NCBI GenBank assembly: GCA_943735955.1
Contig: OX030959.1
Coordinates: forward strand, 9,949,754-10,013,753
Origin: Piscicola geometra
Taxonomy: Eukaryota > Annelida > Clitellata > Hirudinida > Piscicolidae
DNA: 64,000 bases
Direction of reading: 5' to 3'
Part shown: positions 25,430 through 38,929 of the stretch, in pieces
Numbering within the stretch: the first letter of the stretch is position 1
How the letters are laid out: each line of letters opens with the position of its first letter
Made by a program: the position numbers and the translations under genes
Notes under the pieces: generated by a model
What the model saw: the letters and a program-made list of their open reading frames with translations, nothing else
Databases searched by the model: none
What the model was told of the DNA's origin: nothing

Positions 25430-27215
25430 AGACAAAGAGAAGAGACAAAGAGAAGAGACAAAGAGAAGAGACAAAGAGAAGAAGCAAAGAGAAGAAGCAA
25501 AGAAAAGAGACAAAGAGAAGAGACAAAGAGAAGAGACAAAGAGAAGAGACAAAGAGAAGAGACAAAGAGAAGATACAAAGAGAAGAGACAAAGAGAAGAG
25601 ACAAAGAAGAGACAAAGAGAAGAGGCAAAGAGAAGAGACAAAGAGAAGAGGCAAAGAGAAGAGACAAAGAGAAGAGACAAAGAGAAGAGACAAAGAGAAG
25701 AGACAAAGAAAAGAGACAAAGAAAAGATACAAAGAGAAGAGACAAAGAGAAGAGACAAAGAAAAGAGACAAAGAGAAGATACAAAGAAAAGAGACAAAGA
25801 GAAGAGACAAAGAGAAGAAGCAAAGAGAAGAGGCAGAGAGAAGAGACAAAGAGAAGGGACAAAGAGAAGAGACAGAGAAGAGACAAAGAGAAGAGGCAGA
25901 GAGAAGAGACAAAGAGAAGGGACAAAGAGAAGAGACAAAGAGAAGAGAAAAAGAGAAGAGACAAAGAAAAGAGACAAAGAGAAGAAGCAAAAAGAAGAGA
26001 CAAAGAAAAGAGGCAAAGAGAAGAGACAAAGAGAAGAGACAAAGAGAAGAGACATAGAGAAGAGACAAAGAGAAGAGACAAAGAGAAGAGACAAAGAGAA
26101 GAGACAAAGAGAAGGGACAAAGAGAAGAGACAAATAGAAGAGGCAAAGATAAGATACAAAGAGAAGAAACAAAGAGAAGAGACAAAGAGAAGAGACAAAG
26201 AGAAGAGACAAAGAGAAGAGACAAAGAAAAGAGACAAAGAGAAGAGACAAAGAGAAGAGACAAAGAGAAGAGGCAAAGAGAAGAGACAAAGAGAAGGGAC
26301 AAAGAGAAGAGACAAAGAGAAGAGACAAAGAGAAGAGACAAAGAGAAGAGACAAAGAGAAGAGACAAAGAGAAGAAGCAAAGAGAAGAAGCAAAGAAAAG
26401 AGACAAAGAGAAGAGACAAAGAGAAGAGACAAAGAGAAGAGACAAAGAGAAGAGACAAAGAGAAGATACAAAGAGAAGAGACAAAGAGAAGAGACAAAGA
26501 AGAGACAAAGAGAAGAGGCAAAGAGAAGAGACAAAGAGAAGAGGCAAAGAGAAGAGACAAAGAGAAGAGACAAAGAGAAGAGACAAAGAGAAGAGACAAA
26601 GAAAAGAGACAAAGAAAAGATACAAAGAGAAGAGACAAAGAGAAGAGACAAAGAAAAGAGACAAAGAGAAGATACAAAGAAAAGAGACAAAGAGAAGAGA
26701 CAAAGAGAAGAAGCAAAGAGAAGAGGCAGAGAGAAGAGACAAAGAGAAGGGACAAAGAGAAGAGACAGAGAAGAGACAAAGAGAAGAGGCAGAGAGAAGA
26801 GACAAAGAGAAGGGACAAAGAGAAGAGACAAAGAGAAGAGAAAAAGAGAAGAGACAAAGAAAAGAGACAAAGAGAAGAAGCAAAAAGAAGAGACAAAGAA
26901 AAGAGGCAAAGAGAAGAGACAAAGAGAAGAGACAAAGAGAAGAGACATAGAGAAGAGACAAAGAGAAGAGACAAAGAGAAGAGACAAAGAGAAGAGACAA
27001 AGAGAAGGGACAAAGAGAAGAGACAAATAGAAGAGGCAAAGATAAGATACAAAGAGAAGAAACAAAGAGAAGAGACAAAGAGAAGAGACAAAGAGAAGAG
27101 ACAAAGAGAAGAGACAAAGAAAAGAGACAAAGAGAAGAGACAAAGAGAAGAGACAAAGAGAAGAGGCAAAGAGAAGAGACAAAGAGAAGGGACAAAGAGA
27201 AGAGACAAAGAGAAG
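25430..27215 (+). repeat. 893-bp tandem duplication, present only in copy 1
   Basis: The AAGCAAAG/AAGCAAAG pair beginning at 25478 recurs at 26371, an offset of 893 bp, with its following markers: a GACAAAGAAGA 11-bp unit, GATAC pairs, GAGAAAAAG, and the CATAGAG and GATAAGATAC block. The period fits 67 units of 13 bp plus two of 11 bp. Copy 2 of the 10.7-kb block has this segment once, so it was gained in copy 1 or lost in copy 2 after the large duplication. Confidence 0.85.
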
Positions 27216-28585
27216 GGACAAAGAGAAGAGACAAAGAGGAGAGACAAAGAGAAGAGACAAAGAGAAGAAGCCAAAAGAAGAGACAAAGAAAAGAGGCAAA
27301 GAGAAGAGACAAAAAGAAAAGACAAAGAGAAGAGACAAAGGGAAGAGACAAAGAGAAGAGACATAGAGAAGAGGCAAAGAGAAGAGACAAAGAGAAGAGG
27401 CAAAGAGAAGAGACAAAGAGAAGAGACAAAGAGAAGAAGCAAAGAGAAGAGACAAATAGAATAGACAAAGAGAAGAGACAAAGAGAAGAGACAAAGAGAA
27501 GAGACAAAGAGAAGAGACAAAGAGAAGAGACAAAGAGAAGAGACAAAGAGAAGAGGCAAAGAGAAGAGACAAAGAGAAAAGACAGTGAGAAGAGACAAAG
27601 AGAAGAGACAAAGAGAAGAGAAAAAGAGAAGAGACAAAGAGAAGAGACAAAGAGAAGAGACAAAGAGAAGAGACAAAGAGAAGATACAAAGAGAAGATAC
27701 AAAGAGAAGAGACAAAGAGAAGAGACAAAGAAAAAAGACAAAGAGAATAGACAAAGAGAAGAGACAAAGAGAAGAGACAAAGAGAAGAGAGAAAGAGAAG
27801 AGACAAAGAGAAGATACAAAGAGAAGAGACAAAGAGAAGAGACAGAGAAGAGACAAAGAGAAGAGGCAAAGAGAAGAGACAAAGAGAAGGGACAAAAAGA
27901 AGAGACAAAGAGAAGAGACAAAGAAAAGAGACAAAGAAAAGATACAAAGAGAAGAGACAAAAAGAAGAGACAAAGAAAAGAGACAAAGAGAAGATACAAA
28001 GAGAAGAGACAAAGAGAAGAGACAAAGAGAAGAAGCAAAGAGAAGAAGCAAAGAAAAGAGACAAAGAGAAGAGACAAAGAGAAGAGACAAAGAGAAGAGA
28101 CAAAGAGAAGATACAAAGAGAAGAGACAAAGAGAAGAGACAGAGAAGAGACAAAGAGAAGAGGCAGAGAGAAGAGACAAAGAGAAGGGACAAAGAGAAGA
28201 GACAAAGAGAAGATACAAAGAGAAGAGACAAAGAGAAGAGACAAAGAGAAGAGACAAAGAGAAGAGACAAAGAGAAGAGACAAAGAGAAGAGACAAAGAG
28301 AAGATACAAAGAGAAGAGACAAAGAGAAGAGACAAAGAAAAAAGACAAAGAGAAGAGACAAAGAGAAGAGACAAAGAGGAGAGACAAAGAGAAGAGACAA
28401 AGAGAAGAGACAAAGAGAAGAGACAAAGAGAAGATACAAAGAGAAGAGACAAAGAGAAGAGACAGAGAAGAGACAAAGAGAAGAGGCAAAGAGAAGAGAC
28501 AAAGAGAAGAGACAAAGAGAAGAGACAAAGAGAAGAGACAAAGAGAAGAGACAAAGAAAAGAGACAAAGAGAAGAGACAAAGAGA

Positions 28586-31500
28586 AGAGACAAAGAGAAG
28601 ATACAAAGAGAAGAGACAAAGAGAAGAGACAGAGAAGAGACAAAGAGAAGAGGCAAAGAGAAGAGACAAAGAGAAGGGACAAAAAGAAGAGACAAAGAGA
28701 AGAGACAAAGAGAAGAGACAAAGAAAAGAGACAAAGAAAAGAGACAAAGAGAAGAGACAAAGAGAAGAGACAAAGAGAAGAGACAAAGAGAATAGACAAA
28801 GAGAAGAGACAAAGAGAAGAGACAAAGAGAAGAAGCAAAGAGAAGAAGCAAAGAAAAGAGACAAAGAGAAGAGACAAAGAGAAGAGACAAAGAGAAGAGA
28901 CAAAGAGAAGATACAAAGAAAAGAGACAAAGAGAAGAGACAGAGAAGAGACAAAGAGAAGAGGCAAAGAGAAGAGACAAAGAGAAGAGGCAAAAAGAAGG
29001 GACAAAGAGAAGAGACAAAGAGAAGAAGCAAAAAGAAGAGACAGAGAAAAGAGGCAAAGAGAAGAGACAAAGAGAAGAGACAAAGAGAAGAGGCAAAGAG
29101 AAGAGGCAAAGAGAAGAGACAAAGAGAAGAGACAAAGAGAAGAGACAAAGAGAAGAGACAAAGAAAAAAGACAAAGAGAAGAGACAAAGAGAAGAGAAAA
29201 AGAGAAGAGACAAAGAAAAAAGACAAAGAGAAGAGACAAAGAGAAGAGACAAAGAGAAGAGACAAAGAGAAGAGACAAAGAGAAGAGACAAAGAGAAGAG
29301 GCAAAGAGAAGAGACAAAGAGAAGAGGCAAAGAGAAGAGACAAAGAGAAGAGACAAAGAGAAGAAGCAAAAAGAAGAGACAAAGAAAAGAGGCAAAGAGA
29401 AGAGACAAAGAGAAGAGACAAAGAGAAGAGACTAAGAGAAGAGACAAAGAAAAAAGACAAAGAGAAGAGACAAAGAGAAGAGACAAAGAGAAGAGACAAA
29501 GAAAAAAGACAAAGAGAAGAGACAAAGAGAAGAGACAAAGACAAGAGACAAAGAGAAGAGACAAAGAGAAGAGACAAAGAGAAGATACAAAGAGAAGAGA
29601 CAAAGAGAAGAGACAGAGAAGAGACAAAGAGAAGAGGCAAAGAGAAGAGACAAAGAGAAGGGACAAAGAGAAGGGACAAAGAGAAGAGACAAAGAGGAGA
29701 GACAAAGAGAAGAGACAAAGAGAAGAAGCCAAAAGAAGAGACAAAGAAAAGAGGCAAAGAGAAGAGACAAAAAGAATAGACAAAGAGAAGAGACAAAGGG
29801 AAGAGACAAAGGGAAGAGACAAAGAGAAGAGACATAGAGAAGAGGCAAAGAGAAGAGACAAAGAGAAGAGGCAAAGAGAAGAGACAAAGAGAAGAGACAA
29901 AGAAAAGAAGCAAAGAGAAGAGACAAAGAGAAGAGACAAAGAGAAGAGGCAAAGAGAAGAGGCAAAGAGAAGAGACAAAGAGAAGAGACAAAGAGAATAG
30001 ACAAAGAGAAGAGACAAAGAGAAGAGAGAAAGAGAAGAGACAAAGAGAAGATACAAAGTGAAGAGACAAAGAGAAGAGACAAAGAGAAGAGACAAAGAGA
30101 AGAGGCAAAGAGAAGAGACAAAGAGAAGGGACAAAAAGAAGAGACAAAGAGAAGAGACAAAGAGAAGAGACAAAGAAAAGAGACAAAGAAAAGAGACAAA
30201 GAGAAGAGACAAAGAGAAGAGACAAAGAGAAGAGACAAAGAGAAGAGACAAAGAGAAGAAGCAAAAAGAAGAGACAAAGAAAAGAGGCAAAGAGAAGAGA
30301 CAAAGAGAAGAGACAAAGAGAAGAGACATAGAGAAGAGACAAAGAGAAGAGACAAAGAGAAGAGACAAAGAGAAGAGACAAAGAGAAGGGACAAAGAGAA
30401 GAGACAAATAGAAGAGGCAAAGATAAGATACAAAGAGAAGAAACAAAGAGAAGAGACAAAGAGAAGAGAAAAAGAGAAGAGACAAAGAGAAGAGACAAAG
30501 AGAAGAGACAAAGAGAAGAGACAAAGAGAAGATACAAAGAGAAGAGACAAAGAGAAGAGACAAAGAAAAAAGACAAAGAGAATAGACAAAGAGAAGAGAC
30601 AAAGAGAAGAGACAAAGAGAAGAGAGAAAGAGAAGAGACAAAGAGAAGATACAAAGAGAAGAGACAAAGAGAAGAGACACAGAAGAGACAAAGAGAAGAG
30701 GCAAAGAGAAGAGACAAAGAGAAGGGACAAAAAGAAGAGACAAAGAGAAGAGACAAAGAGAAGAGACAAAGAAAAGAGACAAAGAAAAGAGACAAAAAGA
30801 AGATCCAAAGAGAAGAGACAAAGAGAAGAGACAAAGAGAATAGACAAAGAGAAGAGACAAAGAGAAGAGAGAAAGAGAAGAGACAAAGAGAAGATACAAA
30901 GTGAAGAGACAAAGAGAAGAGACAAAGAGAAGAGACAAAGAGAAGAGGCAAAGAGAAGAGACAAAGAGAAGGGACAAAAAGAAGAGACAAAGAGAAGAGA
31001 CAAAGAGGAGAGACAAAGAAAAGAGACAAAGAAAAGAGACAAAGAGAAGAGACAAAGAGAAGAGACAAAGAGAAGAGACAGAGAAGAGACAAAGAGAAGA
31101 GGCAAAGAGAAGAGACAAAGAGAAGGGACAAAGAGAAGAGACAAAGAGAAGAGACAAAGAGAAGAGACAAAGAGAAGAGACAAAGAGAAGAAGCAAAAAG
31201 AAGAGACAAGGAAAAGAGACAAAGAGAAGAAGCAAATAGAAGAGACAAATAGAATAGACAAAGAGAAGAGACAAAGAGAAGAAGCAAAGACAAGAGACAA
31301 AGAGAAGAGACAAAGAGAAGAGACAAAGAGAAGAGACAAAGAGAAGAGACAAAGAAAAGAGACAAAGAAAAGATACAAAGAGAAGAGACAAAAAGAAGAG
31401 ACAAAGAAAAGAGACAAAGAGAAGATACAAAGAGAAGAGACAAAGAGAAGAGACAAAGAGAAGAAGCAAAGAGAAGAAGCAAAGAAAAGAGACAAAGAGA

Positions 31501-34500
31501 AGAGACAAAGAGAAGAGACAAAGAGAAGAGACAAAGAGAAGATACAAAGAGAAGAGACAAAGAGAAGAGACAGAGAAGAGACAAAGAGAAGAGGCAGAGA
31601 GAAGAGACAAAGAGAAGGGACAAAGAGAAGAGACAAAGAGAAGAGACAAAGAGAAGATACAAAGAGAAGAGACAAAGAGAAGAGACAGAGAAGAGACAAA
31701 GAGAAGAGGCAGAGAGAAGAGACAAAGAGAAGGGACAAAGAGAAGAGACAAAGAGAAGAGACAAAGAGAAGAGACAAAGAGAAGAGACAAAGAGAAGAAG
31801 CAAAAAGAAGAGACAAAGAAAAGAGGCAAAGAGAAGAGACAAAGAGAAGAGACAAAGAGAAGAGACATAGAGAAGAGACAAAGAGAAGAGACAAAGAGAA
31901 GAGACAAAGAGAAGAGACAAAGAGAAGGGACAAAGAGAAGAGACAAATAGAAGAGGCAAAGATAAGATACAAAGAGAAGAAACAAAGAGAAGAGACAAAG
32001 AGAAGAGACAAAGAGAAGAGACAAAGAGAAGAGACAAAGAAAAGAGACAAAGAGAAGAGACAAAGAGAAGAGACAAAGAGAAGAGGCAAAGAGAAGAGAC
32101 AAAGAGAAGAGACAAAGAGAAGAGACAAAGAGAAGGGACAAAGAGAAGAGACAAAGAGGAGAGACAAAGAGAAGAGACAAAGAGAAGAAGCCAAAAGAAG
32201 AGACAAAGAAAAGAGGCAAAGAGAAGAGACAAAAAGAAAAGACAAAGAGAAGAGACAAAGGGAAGAGACAAAGAGAAGAGACATAGAGAAGAGGCAAAGA
32301 GAAGAGACAAAGAGAAGAGGCAAAGAGAAGAGACAAAGAGAAGAGACAAAGAGAAGAAGCAAAGAGAAGAGACAAATAGAATAGACAAAGAGAAGAGACA
32401 AAGAGAAGAGACAAAGAGAAGAGACAAAGAGAAGAGACAAAGAGAAGAGACAAAGAGAAGAGACAAAGAGAAGAGGCAAAGAGAAGAGACAAAGAGAAAA
32501 GACAGTGAGAAGAGACAAAGAGAAGAGACAAAGAGAAGAGAAAAAGAGAAGAGACAAAGAGAAGAGACAAAGAGAAGAGACAAAGAGAAGAGACAAAGAG
32601 AAGATACAAAGAGAAGAGACAAAGAGAAGAGACAGAGAAGAGACAAAGAGAAGAGGCAAAGAGAAGAGACAAAGAGAAGGGACAAAAAGAAGAGACAAAG
32701 AGAAGAGACAAAGAAAAGAGACAAAGAGAAGATACAAAGAGAAGAGACAAAAAGAAGAGACAAAGAAAAGAGACAAAGAGAAGATACAAAGAGAAGAGAC
32801 AAAGAGAAGAGACAAAGAGAAGAAGCAAAGAGAAGAAGCAAAGAAAAGAGACAAAGAGAAGAGACAAAGAGAAGAGACAAAGAGAAGAGACAAAGAGAAG
32901 ATACAAAGAGAAGAGACAAAGAGAAGAGACAAAGAGAAGATACAAAGAGAAGAGACAAAGAGAAGAGACAGAGAAGAGACTAAGAGAAGAGGCAGAGAGA
33001 AGAGACAAAGAGAAGGGACAAAGAGAAGAGACAAAGAGAAGAGACAAAGAGAAGAGACAAAGAGAAGAGACAAAGAGAAGAAGCAAAAAGAAGAGACAAA
33101 GAAAAGAGGCAAAGAGAAGAGACAAAGAGAAGAGACAAAGAGAAGAGACATAGAGAAGAGACAAAGAGAAGAGACAAAGAGAAGAGACAAAGACAAGAGA
33201 CAAAGAGAAGGGACAAAGAGAAGAGACAAATAGAAGAGGCAAAGATAAGATACAAAGAGAAGAAACAAAGAGAAGAGACAAAGAGAAGAGACAAAGAGAA
33301 GAGACAAAGAGAAGAGACAAAGAAAAGAGACAAAGAGAAGAGACAAAGAGAAGAGACAAAGAGAAGAGGCAAAGAGAAGAGACAAAGAGAAGGGACAAAG
33401 AGAAGAGACAAAGAGAAGGGACAAAGAGAAGAGACAAAGAGGAGAGACAAAGAGAAGAGACAAAGAGAAGAAGCCAAAAGAAGAGACAAAGAAAAGAGGC
33501 AAAGAGAAGAGACAAAAAGAAAAGACAAAGAGAAGAGACAAAGGGAAGAGACAAAGAGAAGAGACATAGAGAAGAGGCAAAGAGAAGAGACAAAGAGAAG
33601 AGGCAAAGAGAAGAGACAAAGAGAAGAGACAAAGAGAAGAAGCAAAGAGAAGAGACAAATAGAATAGACAAAGAGAAGAGACAAAGAGAAGAGACAAAGA
33701 GAAGAGACAAAGAGAAGAGACAAAGAGAAGAGGCAAAGAGAAGAGACAAAGAGAAAAGACAGTGAGAAGAGACAAAGAGAAGAGACAAAGAGAAGAGAAA
33801 AAGAGAAGAGACAAAGAGAAGAGACAAAGAGAAGAGACAAAGAGAAGAGACAAAGAGAAGATACAAAGAGAAGAGACAAAGAGAAGAGACAAAGAAAAAA
33901 GACAAAGAGAATAGACAAAGAGAAGAGACAAAGAGAAGAGACAAAGAGAAGAGAGAAAGAGAAGAGACAAAGAGAAGATACAAAGAGAAGAGACAAAGAG
34001 AAGAGACAGAGAAGAGACAAAGAGAAGAGGCAAAGAGAAGAGACAAAGAGAAGGGACAAAAAGAAGAGACAAAGAGAAGAGACAAAGAGAAGAGACAAAG
34101 AAAAGAGACAAAGAAAAGAGACAAAAAGAAGATCCAAAGAGAAGAGACAAAGAGAAGAGACAAAGAGAAGATACAAAGAGAAGAGACAAAGAGAAGAGAC
34201 AGAGAAGAGACAAAGAGAAGAGGCAAAGAGAAGAGACAAAGAGAAGAGACAGAGAAGAGACAAAGAGAAGAGGCAAAGAGAAGAGACAAAGAGAAGGGAC
34301 AAAAAGAAGAGACAAAGAGAAGAGACAAAGAGAATAGACAAAGAGAAGAGACAAAGAGAATAGACAAAGAGAAGAGACAAAGAGAAGAGACAAAGAGAAG
34401 AAGCAAAGAGAAGAAGCAAAGAAAAGAGACAAAGAGAAGAGACAAAGAGAAGAGACAAAGAGAAGAGACAAAGAGAAGATACAAAGAAAAGAGACAAAGA

Positions 34501-37500
34501 GAAGAGACAGAGAAGAGACAAAGAGAAGAGGCAAAGAGAAGAGACAAAGAGGAGAGGCAAAAAGAAGAGACAAAGAGAAGAGACAAAGAGAAGAAGCAAA
34601 AAGAAGAGACAAAGAAAAGAGGCAAAGAGAAGAAACAAAGAGAAGAGACAAAGAGAAGAGGCAAAGAGAAGAGGCAAAGAGAAGAGACAAAGAGAAGAGA
34701 CAAAGAGAAGAGACAAAGAGAAGAGACAAAGAAAAAAGACAAAGAGAAGAGACAAAGAGAAGAGAAAAAGAGAAGAGACAAAGAAAAAAGACAAAGAGAA
34801 GAGACAAAGAGAAGAGACAAAGAGAAGAGACAAAGAGAAGAGACAAAGAGAAGAGACAAAGAGAAGAGGCAAAGAGAAGAGACAAAGAGAAGAGGCAAAG
34901 AGAAGAGACAAAGAGAAGAGACAAAGAGAAGAAGCAAAAAGAAGAGACAAAGAAAAGAGGCAAAGAGAAGAGACAAAGAGAAGAGACAAAGAGAAGAGGC
35001 AAAGAGAAGAGGCAAAGAGAAGAGACAAAGAGAAGAGACAAAGAGAAGAGACAAAGAGAAGAGACAAAGAGAAGAGACAAAGAAAAAAGACAAAGAGAAG
35101 AGACAAAGAGAAGAGACAAAGACAAGAGACAAAGAGAAGAGACAAAGAGAAGAGACAAAGAGAAGAGACAAAGAGAAGATACAAAGAGAAGAGACAAAGA
35201 GAAGAGACAGAGAAGAGACAAAGAGAAGAGGCAAAGATAAGAGACAAAGAGAAGGGACAAAGAGAAGGGACAAAGAGAAGAGACAAAGAGGAGAGACAAA
35301 GAGAAGAGACAAAGAGAAGAAGCCAAAAGAAGAGACAAAGAAAAGAGGCAAAGAGAAGAGACAAAAAGAATAGACAAAGAGAAGAGACAAAGGGAAGAGA
35401 CAAAGGGAAGAGACAAAGAGAAGAGACATAGAGAAGAGGCAAAGAGAAGAGACAAAGAGAAGAGGCAAAGAGAAGAGACAAAGAGAAGAGACAAAGAGAA
35501 GAAGCAAAGAGAAGAGACAAATAGAATAGACAAAGAGAAGAGACAAAGAGAAGAGACAAAGAGAAGAGACAAAGAGAAGAGACAAAGAGAAGAGGCAAAG
35601 AGAAGAGACAAAGAGAAAAGACAGTGAGAAGAGACAAAGAGAAGAGACAAAGAGAAGAGAAAAAGAGAAGAGACAAAGAGAAGAGACAAAGAGAAGAGAC
35701 AAAGAGAAGGGACAAAGAGAAGAGACAAAGAGGAGAGACAAAAAGAAGAGACAAAGAGAAGAAACAAAGAAAAGAGACAAAGAGAAGAGACAAAGAGAAG
35801 AGACAAAGAGAAGAGACAAAGAGAAGAGACAAAGAGAAGATACAAAGAGAAGAGACAAAGAGAAGAGACAAAGAAAAAAGACAAAGAGAAGAGACAAAGA
35901 GAAGAGACAAAGAGGAGAGACAAAGAGAAGAGACAAAGAGAAGAGACAAAGAGAAGATACAAAGAGAAGAGACAAAGAGAAGAGACAGAGAAGAGACAAA
36001 GAGAAGAGGCAAAGAGAAGAGACAAAGAGAAGGGACAAAGAGAAGAGACAAAGAGAAGAGACAAAGAGAAGAGACAAAGAAAACAGACAAAGAGAAGAGA
36101 CAAAGAGAAGAGACAAAGAGAAGAGACAAAGAGAAGAAGCAAAGAGAAGAAGCAAAGAAAAGAGACAAAGAGAAGAGACAAAGAGAAGAGACAAAGAGAA
36201 GAGACAAAGAGAAGAGACAAAGAGAAGATACAAAGAGAAGAGACAAAGAGAAGAGACAAAGAAGAGACAAAGAGAAGAGGCAAAGAGAAGAGACAAAGAG
36301 AAGAGGCAAAGAGAAGAGACAAAGAGAAGAGACAAAGAGAAGAGACAAAGAGAAGAGACAAAGAAAAGAGACAAAGAAAAGATACAAAGAGAAGAGACAA
36401 AGAGAAGAGACAAAGAAAAGAGACAAAGAGAAGATACAAAGAAAAGAGACAAAGAGAAGAGACAAAGAGAAGAAGCAAAGAGAAGAGGCAGAGAGAAGAG
36501 ACAAAGAGAAGGGACAAAGAGAAGAGACAGAGAAGAGACAAAGAGAAGAGGCAGAGAGAAGAGACAAAGAGAAGGGACAAAGAGAAGAGACAAAGAGAAG
36601 AGAAAAAGAGAAGAGACAAAGAAAAGAGACAAAGAGAAGAAGCAAAAAGAAGAGACAAAGAAAAGAGGCAAAGAGAAGAGACAAAGAGAAGAGACAAAGA
36701 GAAGAGACATAGAGAAGAGACAAAGAGAAGAGACAAAGAGAAGAGACAAAGAGAAGAGACAAAGAGAAGGGACAAAGAGAAGAGACAAATAGAAGAGGCA
36801 AAGATAAGATACAAAGAGAAGAAACAAAGAGAAGAGACAAAGAGAAGAGACAAAGAGAAGAGACAAAGAGAAGAGACAAAGAAAAGAGACAAAGAGAAGA
36901 GACAAAGAGAAGAGACAAAGAGAAGAGGCAAAGAGAAGAGACAAAGAGAAGGGACAAAGAGAAGAGACAAAGAGAAGGGACAAAGAGAAGAGACAAAGAG
37001 GAGAGACAAAGAGAAGAGACAAAGAGAAGAAGCCAAAAGAAGAGACAAAGAAAAGAGGCAAAGAGAAGAGACAAAAAGAAAAGACAAAGAGAAGAGACAA
37101 AGGGAAGAGACAAAGAGAAGAGACATAGAGAAGAGGCAAAGAGAAGAGACAAAGAGAAGAGGCAAAGAGAAGAGACAAAGAGAAGAGACAAAGAGAAGAA
37201 GCAAAGAGAAGAGACAAATAGAATAGACAAAGAGAAGAGACAAAGAGAAGAGACAAAGAGAAGAGACAAAGAGAAGAGACAAAGAGAAGAGACAAAGAGA
37301 AGAGACAAAGAGAAGAGGCAAAGAGAAGAGACAAAGAGAAAAGACAGTGAGAAGAGACAAAGAGAAGAGACAAAGAGAAGAGAAAAAGAGAAGAGACAAA
37401 GAGAAGAGACAAAGAGAAGAGACAAAGAGAAGAGACAAAGAGAAGATACAAAGAGAAGATACAAAGAGAAGAGACAAAGAGAAGAGACAAAGAAAAAAGA

Positions 37501-38370
37501 CAAAGAGAATAGACAAAGAGAAGAGACAAAGAGAAGAGACAAAGAGAAGAGAGAAAGAGAAGAGACAAAGAGAAGATACAAAGAGAAGAGACAAAGAGAA
37601 GAGACAGAGAAGAGACAAAGAGAAGAGGCAAAGAGAAGAGACAAAGAGAAGGGACAAAAAGAAGAGACAAAGAGAAGAGACAAAGAAAAGAGACAAAGAA
37701 AAGATACAAAGAGAAGAGACAAAAAGAAGAGACAAAGAAAAGAGACAAAGAGAAGATACAAAGAGAAGAGACAAAGAGAAGAGACAAAGAGAAGAAGCAA
37801 AGAGAAGAAGCAAAGAAAAGAGACAAAGAGAAGAGACAAAGAGAAGAGACAAAGAGAAGAGACAAAGAGAAGATACAAAGAGAAGAGACAAAGAGAAGAG
37901 ACAGAGAAGAGACAAAGAGAAGAGGCAGAGAGAAGAGACAAAGAGAAGGGACAAAGAGAAGAGACAAAGAGAAGATACAAAGAGAAGAGACAAAGAGAAG
38001 AGACAAAGAGAAGAGACAAAGAGAAGAGACAAAGAGAAGAGACAAAGAGAAGAGACAAAGAGAAGAGACAAAGAGAAGATACAAAGAGAAGAGACAAAGA
38101 GAAGAGACAAAGAAAAAAGACAAAGAGAAGAGACAAAGAGAAGAGACAAAGAGGAGAGACAAAGAGAAGAGACAAAGAGAAGAGACAAAGAGAAGAGACA
38201 AAGAGAAGATACAAAGAGAAGAGACAAAGAGAAGAGACAGAGAAGAGACAAAGAGAAGAGGCAAAGAGAAGAGACAAAGAGAAGAGACAAAGAGAAGAGA
38301 CAAAGAGAAGAGACAAAGAGAAGAGACAAAGAAAAGAGACAAAGAGAAGAGACAAAGAGAAGAGACAAAG
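28586..38370 (+). repeat. Copy 2 of 10.7-kb tandem duplication
   Basis: This repeats 17925-28585 in the same order and orientation but is about 880 bp shorter. It has only one copy of the 893-bp block that is doubled in copy 1, and one extra 13-bp unit near 38000 (the GATAC variants stand 104 bp apart, against 91 bp near 28211-28302). I saw no point difference among the markers compared across the first 8.4 kb, which implies a very recent duplication. Confidence 0.85.
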
Positions 38371-38929
38371 AGAAGAGACAAAGAGAAGAGACAAAGAGAA
38401 GGGACAAAGAGAAGAGACAAAGAGGAGAGACAAAGAGAAGAGACAAAGAGAAGAAGCCAAAAGAAGAGACAAAGAAAAGAGGCAAAGAGAAAAGACAAAA
38501 AGAAAAGACAAAGAGAAGAGACAAAGGGAAGAGACAAAGAGAAGAGACATAGAGAAGAGGCAAAGAGAAGAGACAAAGAGAAGAGGCAAAGAGAAGAGAC
38601 AAAGAGAAGAGACAAAGAGAAGAAGCAAAGAGAAGAGACAAATAGAATAGACAAAGAGAAGAGACAAAGAGAAGAGACAAAGAGAAGAGACAAAGAGAAG
38701 AGACAAAGAGAAGAGACAAAGAGAAGAGGCAAAGAGAAGAGACAAAGAGAAAAGACAGTGAGAAGAGACAAAGAGAAGAGACAAAGAGAAGAGAAAAAGA
38801 GAAGAGACAAAGAGAAGAGACAAAGAGAAGAGACAAAGAGAAGAGACAAAGAGAAGATACAAAGAGAAGAGACAAAGAGAAGAGACAAAGAAAAAAGACA
38901 AAGAGAATAGACAAAGAGAAGAGACAAAG

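Larger units (their letters stand above)
17925..28585 (+). repeat. Copy 1 of 10.7-kb tandem duplication
   Basis: From about 17925 to 26322 every marker I checked recurs exactly 10,655 bp downstream. They include rare private changes: GACTAAG at 18777 and 22325, CAAAGTGAAG at 19403 and 20246, GACACAGAAG near 20021, CAAGGAAAAG near 20548 and GAGGAGAGGC near 23896. From about 27216 to 28590 the match continues at an offset of 9,762 bp (9,775 after one extra unit). The shift arises because copy 1 carries an additional 893-bp internal repeat. The copy ends where copy 2 begins, so the two are directly adjacent. Confidence 0.85.

Noticed and set aside
4903..32958. - strand open frame of 9,351 codons, and similar frames at 22325-29395, 29432-56668, 32980-41088 and 41107-59406
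   Set aside because: Same repeat artefact in other registers; they end wherever a GACTAAG or GACTAGAC variant supplies a stop.
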